Shown piece after piece: positions 6,141 to 7,300 of a stretch of DNA of 7,300 nt. Position numbers and translations under genes: made by a program. Each line of letters begins with the position of its first letter. Position 1 is the first letter of the stretch. The stretch is from a bacterium (GTDB lineage Bacteria > Bdellovibrionota > FAC87 > UBA2466): assembly GCA_022842225.1 (NCBI GenBank), contig JALHPX010000001.1:20941-28240 (forward strand), in the 5' to 3' direction. The notes under the pieces are model-generated. The model was not told the origin of the DNA. It made no database searches and saw only the letters and a program-made list of their open reading frames with translations.

Positions 6141-7300
6141 ATGGCTTTGAAAGTTCAAATTCCTCCCTTGGGAGAATCCGTCACTGAAGCAGTCATTGCA
6201 AAATGGCTTAAAGAGGACGGCGCGGCCGTAAAAACCGACGAGCCAGTCTGCGAATTGGAAACAGACAAAGCCAACGTTGAATTGCCCTCGCCTGGTAATG
6301 GTGTGCTTCGCCACACAGCCAAAGCTGGCGATACTGTGAAAATCGGCGATGTCGTGGCAGAAATCGCAGAAGGAGCTGCAGCGGCGGCTCCGGCGAAGGC
6401 TGCACCGCCCGCAAAAGCGGCTGCTCCTGCGCCCGCCGCGGCTGCACCGAAAGCGGCTGCTCCTGCTCCAAAGTTGGGCTCCCCGGCTGCCGAGAGTGCG
6501 GAAGCTTTAAGTCCGTCGGTCCGCAAAGCCCTGCGCGAACATCCAGTCGACGTAGAAAAATTAGAAGGAACCGGTCCACGTGGGCGCATTGTTAAGGAAG
6601 ATATTTTGAGAGCCGCTGAGGGAAATGGTGGAGCTGGCGCGGTAAAAGCCGCTCCCGCAGCAGTCGTGCCGAGCGCGCCGAAAATGCCTGCCCCTGCAGG
6701 TGCTGGCGTTTTGTTGTCGGGACAGCGCCGCGTGCCGATGACCAAAATCCGCAAGCGGATTGCCGAGCGCCTGGTCTCCGCGCAGCACACCGCAGCGATG
6801 CTCACGACTTTCAACGAAATTGATATGTCGGCGGTGTTGGAATTGCGCGACAAGTACCGCGAGAGCTTCACCAAGAAGCACGGTGTTTCTCTGGGCCTGA
6901 TGTCGTTTTTTGCGCGAGCATGCGCGCTTGCACTGGCTGAATTCCCGTCGGTAAATGCATTCATTGAAGGCGAAGACGTTATTTATAACGACAACGTGAA
7001 TCTTGGCATTGCAGTGAGCACCGAGCGCGGACTCGTTGTTCCTGTATTGCGCAATGTCTCTGATATGGATTTTGCGAAGGTGGAGTCTGAAATCAAACGC
7101 ATGGCGGGTTCGGCTAAAGAGGGCAAGCTCTCTCTCAACGAACTCACTGGCGGCACTTTCACAATTACCAACGGCGGAGTGTTTGGCTCCTTGATGTCGA
7201 CGCCTATCCTCAATCCGCCACAAAGCGGAATCTTAGGCATGCACGCGATTCAAAAGCGCCCGGTGGCAATCGACGACAAGATCGTAATCCGTCCGATGAT
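6141..7300 (+). CDS. sucB: Dihydrolipoyllysine succinyltransferase, E2 of 2-oxoglutarate dehydrogenase, 3'-truncated
   Basis: E2o (SucB/OdhB) forms the core of the 2-oxoglutarate dehydrogenase complex and transfers the succinyl group from its lipoyl arm to CoA. The frame is open from ATG 6141 to the right edge (386 complete codons). Domains in order: one lipoyl domain (1-77) with the lipoylated Lys43 in ETDKANVE; an Ala/Pro/Lys-rich linker (79-118); the peripheral subunit-binding domain (122-158, LSPSVRKALREH to GTGPRGRIVKEDIL); a second Ala/Pro linker (159-192); and the catalytic acyltransferase domain from about 195 (RRVPMTKIRKRIAERL, then SLGLMSFFARAC, GIAVSTERGLVVPVLRN, FTITNGGVFGSLMSTPILNPPQSGILGMH). 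The sequence stops at VIRPM, just before the expected DHRxxDG active-site motif, so roughly 45 residues are missing. The single lipoyl domain and TPILNPPQSGILGMHAI favour the succinyl over the acetyl enzyme, and placement directly after sucA supports this. Confidence 0.95.
   Translation, partial: MALKVQIPPLGESVTEAVIAKWLKEDGAAVKTDEPVCELETDKANVELPSPGNGVLRHTAKAGDTVKIGDVVAEIAEGAAAAAPAKAAPPAKAAAPAPAAAAPKAAAPAPKLGSPAAESAEALSPSVRKALREHPVDVEKLEGTGPRGRIVKEDILRAAEGNGGAGAVKAAPAAVVPSAPKMPAPAGAGVLLSGQRRVPMTKIRKRIAERLVSAQHTAAMLTTFNEIDMSAVLELRDKYRESFTKKHGVSLGLMSFFARACALALAEFPSVNAFIEGEDVIYNDNVNLGIAVSTERGLVVPVLRNVSDMDFAKVESEIKRMAGSAKEGKLSLNELTGGTFTITNGGVFGSLMSTPILNPPQSGILGMHAIQKRPVAIDDKIVIRPM
6414..6466 (+). 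repeat. 17-bp direct repeat in the E2 linker
   Basis: AAAGCGGCTGCTCCTGC occurs at 6414-6430 and again at 6450-6466, exactly 36 bases (12 codons) apart. Both copies encode KAAAPA within the flexible Ala/Pro linker after the lipoyl domain. Such in-frame repeats are a common source of linker-length variation in E2 proteins. Confidence 0.7.

Noticed and set aside
6124..6150. Eight-codon ORF (MKRSLVWL) overlapping the sucB start
   Set aside because: It has no ribosome binding site of its own, and its second and third codons simply contain the sucB Shine-Dalgarno sequence.
6370..6475. GCGGCTGC-rich stretch as a mobile or regulatory repeat
   Set aside because: It is explained by the Ala/Pro codons of the E2 linker; only the exact 17-bp direct repeat was kept as a feature.
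6155..6964. Long minus-strand open frame (269 codons) opposite sucB
   Set aside because: It mirrors the Ala/Pro linker and catalytic domain of a clear E2 gene, is Ala/Ser-rich through codon composition, and has no motif of its own.

Overview
This window holds five consecutive plus-strand genes with little intergenic space and no sign of mobile DNA. It looks like chromosomal sequence of a Gram-negative bacterium: there is a lipobox lipoprotein, an exported protein ending in an outer-membrane-barrel-like domain, and a 2-oxoglutarate dehydrogenase E1/E2 pair of proteobacterial type. The DUF4105-type envelope protein and the moderate GC content would fit a Bdellovibrionota or other 'deltaproteobacterial' lineage. 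That placement is a guess from gene content, not a demonstrated identity.

Positions 1-2376 are an envelope module. A 5'-truncated DUF4105 (Lnb N-terminal-like) protein with a C-terminal beta-rich domain ends in TAGTG. That sequence overlaps by one base the GTG start of a lipoprotein alpha/beta hydrolase with an intact Ser-Asp-His triad. The two are almost certainly co-transcribed and translationally coupled.

Positions 2383-3219 encode a HAD-superfamily phosphohydrolase. A near-perfect extended -10 promoter (TGATATAAT) lies just upstream of the second in-frame ATG (2407). This suggests an independent transcript that is leaderless, or nearly so.

Positions 3220-3323 are a 104-base intergenic region. 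It carries four TTTGA/ATTGA direct repeats spaced 14-16 bases apart, then a GC-rich 5-bp hairpin and a possible 10-codon mini-ORF that runs over the next start codon.

Positions 3324-7300 hold the 2-oxoglutarate dehydrogenase genes: complete sucA (odhA, E1o, 926 aa) and, after 36 bases with a strong ribosome binding site, sucB (odhB, E2o), cut by the window edge just before its catalytic His motif. E1o decarboxylates 2-oxoglutarate on thiamine diphosphate and passes the succinyl group to the lipoyl-lysine arm of E2o, which makes succinyl-CoA in the TCA cycle. The E3 gene (lpd) is not in the window.

I do not see a clear new multi-gene system. The points most worth a second look are the leaderless HAD promoter, the repeats and leader structure before sucA, the HGE (instead of the usual HGD) in the E1 cofactor motif, and the uncharacterised envelope gene pair.
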